Source: Halomontanus rarus
GTDB taxonomy: Archaea > Halobacteriota > Halobacteria > Halobacteriales > Natrialbaceae
Direction: 5' to 3'
Length of the DNA: 64,000 nucleotides
NCBI RefSeq assembly: GCF_017357405.1
Contig: NZ_CP071597.1
Coordinates: forward strand, 3,782,001-3,846,000
A program made the translations under genes and the position numbers. The notes under the pieces are model-generated. The model made no database searches, was not told where the DNA came from, and was given only the letters and a program-made list of their open reading frames with translations. Each line of letters begins with the position of its first letter. The stretch's first letter is position 1. This document shows, piece after piece, positions 62,205 to 64,000 of the stretch.

Positions 62205-62735
62205 CTACCGACGTTCCTCGAGTGCTTCCTCCTCGAGGACGATCGGACAATCAGCGACTCGGACGGTCTCGAGAGTCGGGAACTCGAGGATGTCGGATCC
62301 CTCGTGGCGACAGCCAACCTCTGGTGGGTTCTCGAAGTGCTCGCAGCCGTGACAGTAGTCGCGTTTCTGAACCTCGCGGATCTCGCGGTCGGTGTCTGTT
62401 TGTACTGACCCGTCGGCTGTGTCGGTCTCTCTCTCTCCCCGCTGGATCTGCTCCCAGAGCGCGTCGCGATCGATCCCCTCGACGTCCTCGTGTTCGAAAA
62501 GGGCGGCGGTGTCCGCTTCGTCCGGGGTTTCGACGTCGATATCGGACCGGGACGAACGTGACCCTCGAGTCCCGACAGCGGTGGCGAGTTCGCCGAGGGG
62601 CTCCTCGGTTCGGTCCGTGTGGTATCCGTCGGTGGATTCGTCGACCTCGTCGTACGAAACGACGGTGTCCGCCGCTCCCGTGGTATCTGGTTGGTCCGGT
62701 TCGGTGTCGGGATCCGAATCGCGGTCGTCTCGCAT
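62205..62735 (-). CDS. Acidic protein with C-terminal Cys cluster, function unknown
   Basis: 176 aa. The first 100 residues are acidic and disordered-like. The C-terminal part has YCHGCEHFENPPEVGCRHEG, a C-x2-C-...-C-x-H cluster likely to bind zinc, and a short tail (LEFPTLETVRVADCPIVLEE). Its ATG overlaps the stop of the upstream gene by one nt, so the two are co-translated. No known domain recognised. It may be the partner of the zinc-ribbon protein beside it. Confidence 0.75.
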   Translation of the reverse strand: MRDDRDSDPDTEPDQPDTTGAADTVVSYDEVDESTDGYHTDRTEEPLGELATAVGTRGSRSSRSDIDVETPDEADTAALFEHEDVEGIDRDALWEQIQRGERETDTADGSVQTDTDREIREVQKRDYCHGCEHFENPPEVGCRHEGSDILEFPTLETVRVADCPIVLEEEALEERR

Positions 62736-63607
62736 CAGGTATCGTCCTCTCTTCCGGCGGACTCCTCGGACTCGGTGTCCGCAATCGACTCGAGTGTCCC
62801 CTCGTCGGCCGACTCGACGGTCCGGTCTCTCCCCTCGATCTCGTCGCCGACGGCCTCGACATCCGCTCCCTCGAGCGACGGCGGATCGCCGGTCTCGAGG
62901 GTGTGTGAGCCGAACAGCGAGGATTTGGTCGAGACGTCGGTGAACGAACAGTCACAGTGAGGACACTCGGGACGCGTGAGCAGACCGATCGTGACGTTCG
63001 AGGAACACTCCTCACACGCTGCCCGGTTGATTCCGAGTCTGTTGGCCGCGAGCTGGAGTTCCTCGACGGCCGCTCGACGACGTTCTCTGACAGAGCGGGC
63101 GCTTCGGCGCTCGCGCAAATCGACGACCGCGTTCGCGAGAATCGTCGATCGATCGTCGAGTTCGTCGATGTCGTCGACCATCCCTTCGAGAATCTCCTCG
63201 AAGTTGTCGAAACCGGTTTGGGTCGTCTTCTCGAGGTCGGCGAGTGTGTCCTGCACCTCCCGAAGTTCCGCCGCCGTCGCGTACTCCTCGTGAGCGTGCG
63301 CGGCGGGTGCCTTGCGGTCGCCCTCCCGTTTGACCTGAATCACGCGCTCGCGGACGTCCTCGAGCAGATCGGCGAACTCCTCGCGCTGGGTCTCGAGTTG
63401 GGACTGGAGCGTCTCGAGGTCCGTTTCGCTCGCCGGTCTGGCGTGCTCGCCGTCGTCGACCATCGTCGCGTGGACGGCCGCGACCAGCCGTCGGCAGACC
63501 GCCTCGCGGCTCTCGTCTCGGCGAGCGGCCTCCTCGTCGATCCAGTCGTCGACGTCGGACGGTAACGCGAACGGAACGCCCAGTTGTTCGTGTTCCTCGC
63601 TCGCCAT
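62735..63607 (-). CDS. RHH-like, coiled-coil and zinc-ribbon protein, function unknown
   Basis: 290 aa. Residues 8-45 (VPFALPSDVDDWIDEEAARR, then DESREAVCRRLVAAV) look like a ribbon-helix-helix DNA-binding unit. Residues 60-150 form a coiled coil (ETLQSQLETQREEFADLLED, LREVQDTLADLEKTTQTGFD, FEEILEGMVDDIDELDDRST). Near 200-225 there is a zinc ribbon (CEECSSNVTIGLLTRPECPH, CDC), and the tail is acidic. The next gene starts in its stop. A DNA-linked scaffold is plausible but unproven. Confidence 0.72.
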   Translation of the reverse strand: MASEEHEQLGVPFALPSDVDDWIDEEAARRDESREAVCRRLVAAVHATMVDDGEHARPASETDLETLQSQLETQREEFADLLEDVRERVIQVKREGDRKAPAAHAHEEYATAAELREVQDTLADLEKTTQTGFDNFEEILEGMVDDIDELDDRSTILANAVVDLRERRSARSVRERRRAAVEELQLAANRLGINRAACEECSSNVTIGLLTRPECPHCDCSFTDVSTKSSLFGSHTLETGDPPSLEGADVEAVGDEIEGRDRTVESADEGTLESIADTESEESAGREDDT

Positions 63608-63676
63608 TTGGTGCGTATACGGACGAAAACCGCTTAAGGATTGGTTCCGACTCAGTTTCTGAGTCGCCCCCGAGTG

Positions 63677-64000
63677 TCACTCGATCGCGACGATACTGTC
63701 TATCGTCGCAGTGAAGAGCCGACCGTCCCCGATCGCCGGTGGGTAGTCGCCGGAGCGCAGACCGACTTTTCCCAGTCGGTCGAGGCGCTCCCCGGACGTC
63801 GAAATCGCGTAGACGGCGTTGGGAAGCGGGACGTAGATTACGTCTCCCGCCGCGACCGGCGCGTACGCAGGTGCCGGAAGGTCCACCGTCCACTCCACGG
63901 TTCCGTCGGCTTCGTCGATTGCGAAGAAGATGTAATTCTCGTTCCCGTTCCCGTTCTCGTTCTTATCTTCGTCCGCACTCCCGTCTCTGTCCTCGCCCTC
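63677..64000 (-). CDS. PQQ-like beta-propeller protein, 5' end cut by window
   Basis: The visible 3' part (107 codons plus stop) carries YIFFAIDEADGTVEWTVDLP, VAAGDVIYVPLPNAVYAIST and FTATIDSIVAIE, the repeated D-x-x-x-G-x-x-x-W blade pattern of PQQ-type propellers. A low-complexity Asn/Gly/Glu stretch sits upstream. The start is outside the window. Such proteins bind cofactors or proteins at the cell surface. Confidence 0.75.
   Translation of the reverse strand, partial: EGEDRDGSADEDKNENGNGNENYIFFAIDEADGTVEWTVDLPAPAYAPVAAGDVIYVPLPNAVYAISTSGERLDRLGKVGLRSGDYPPAIGDGRLFTATIDSIVAIE

Noticed and set aside
1..64000. CRISPR arrays, insertion sequences, rRNA or provirus
   Set aside because: No regularly spaced repeats, transposase motifs, rRNA sequence or phage genes were seen on either strand.

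Overview
The window is a piece of a haloarchaeal chromosome. The supporting signs are strongly acidic proteins, high GC with very frequent CTCGAG, Tat-type lipoprotein signals, many leaderless genes with a TATA-like box about 28 nt before the start codon, and archaeal information genes (XPB helicase and Bax1, TFS, Bat-type HTH). Natrialbales is a likely order, but that is an inference from composition only. I see no rRNA, CRISPR array, insertion sequence or provirus.

Layout. 1-5655: a Bax1-type nuclease (cut by the window edge) and its usual partner XPB helicase, separated by a lipoprotein, an MscS-type channel and a membrane-anchored beta-propeller. 5809-10424: the chaperone set grpE-dnaK-dnaJ. 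10608-13885: a DJ-1/PfpI protein, a degenerate adenylate-forming protein, a ferritin-like DUF892 protein and a haloarchaeal unknown. 13932-18565: MATE exporter, acyl/acetyl-CoA synthetase and a divergent Lrp/AsnC regulator. 18736-25810: GNAT, methylmalonyl-CoA mutase large subunit, an iron-type ABC permease and binding protein with DtxR-like operator boxes, methylmalonyl-CoA epimerase, a lipoprotein and a flavin reductase. 25966-28586: korAB, a 2-oxoacid:ferredoxin oxidoreductase. 28875-38778: PHP phosphoesterase, lipoprotein, aminotransferase, ATP-grasp ligase, TPP enzyme, UbiA prenyltransferase, small membrane proteins, a ParB-like protein and the YchF GTPase. 39013-43521: a frameshifted DUF2267 remnant, a Bat regulator, a membrane histidine kinase, an HTH-GNAT fusion, a membrane HExxH protein and an unknown. 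43527-47694: etfB-etfA-fixCX. 47897-52835: bactofilin-like protein, DUF5800-like protein, HNH-like protein, FAD amine-oxidase-type enzyme, DUF192 and a phosphoribosyltransferase. 52950-54602: leuA/cimA-type synthase with a structured leader that carries a leucine-rich mini-ORF. 54650-64000: small membrane proteins, tRNA-Ser(CGA), PAS histidine kinase, lone MoxR, PEP carboxylase, TFS, a two-gene Cys/zinc-ribbon cluster and a PQQ-type propeller cut by the window end.

How the parts fit. Much of the window serves acyl-CoA and 2-oxoacid metabolism: CoA ligase, methylmalonyl-CoA mutase and epimerase, KorAB, ETF/FixCX electron transfer and anaplerotic PEP carboxylase. The most notable signals are regulatory: the leuA leader, where a 24-codon ORF, an M-T-L-L-L-P-L mini-ORF and leuA are chained by TAATG and ATGA overlaps, and the pair of metal-type operator boxes around the uptake genes between mutase and epimerase.
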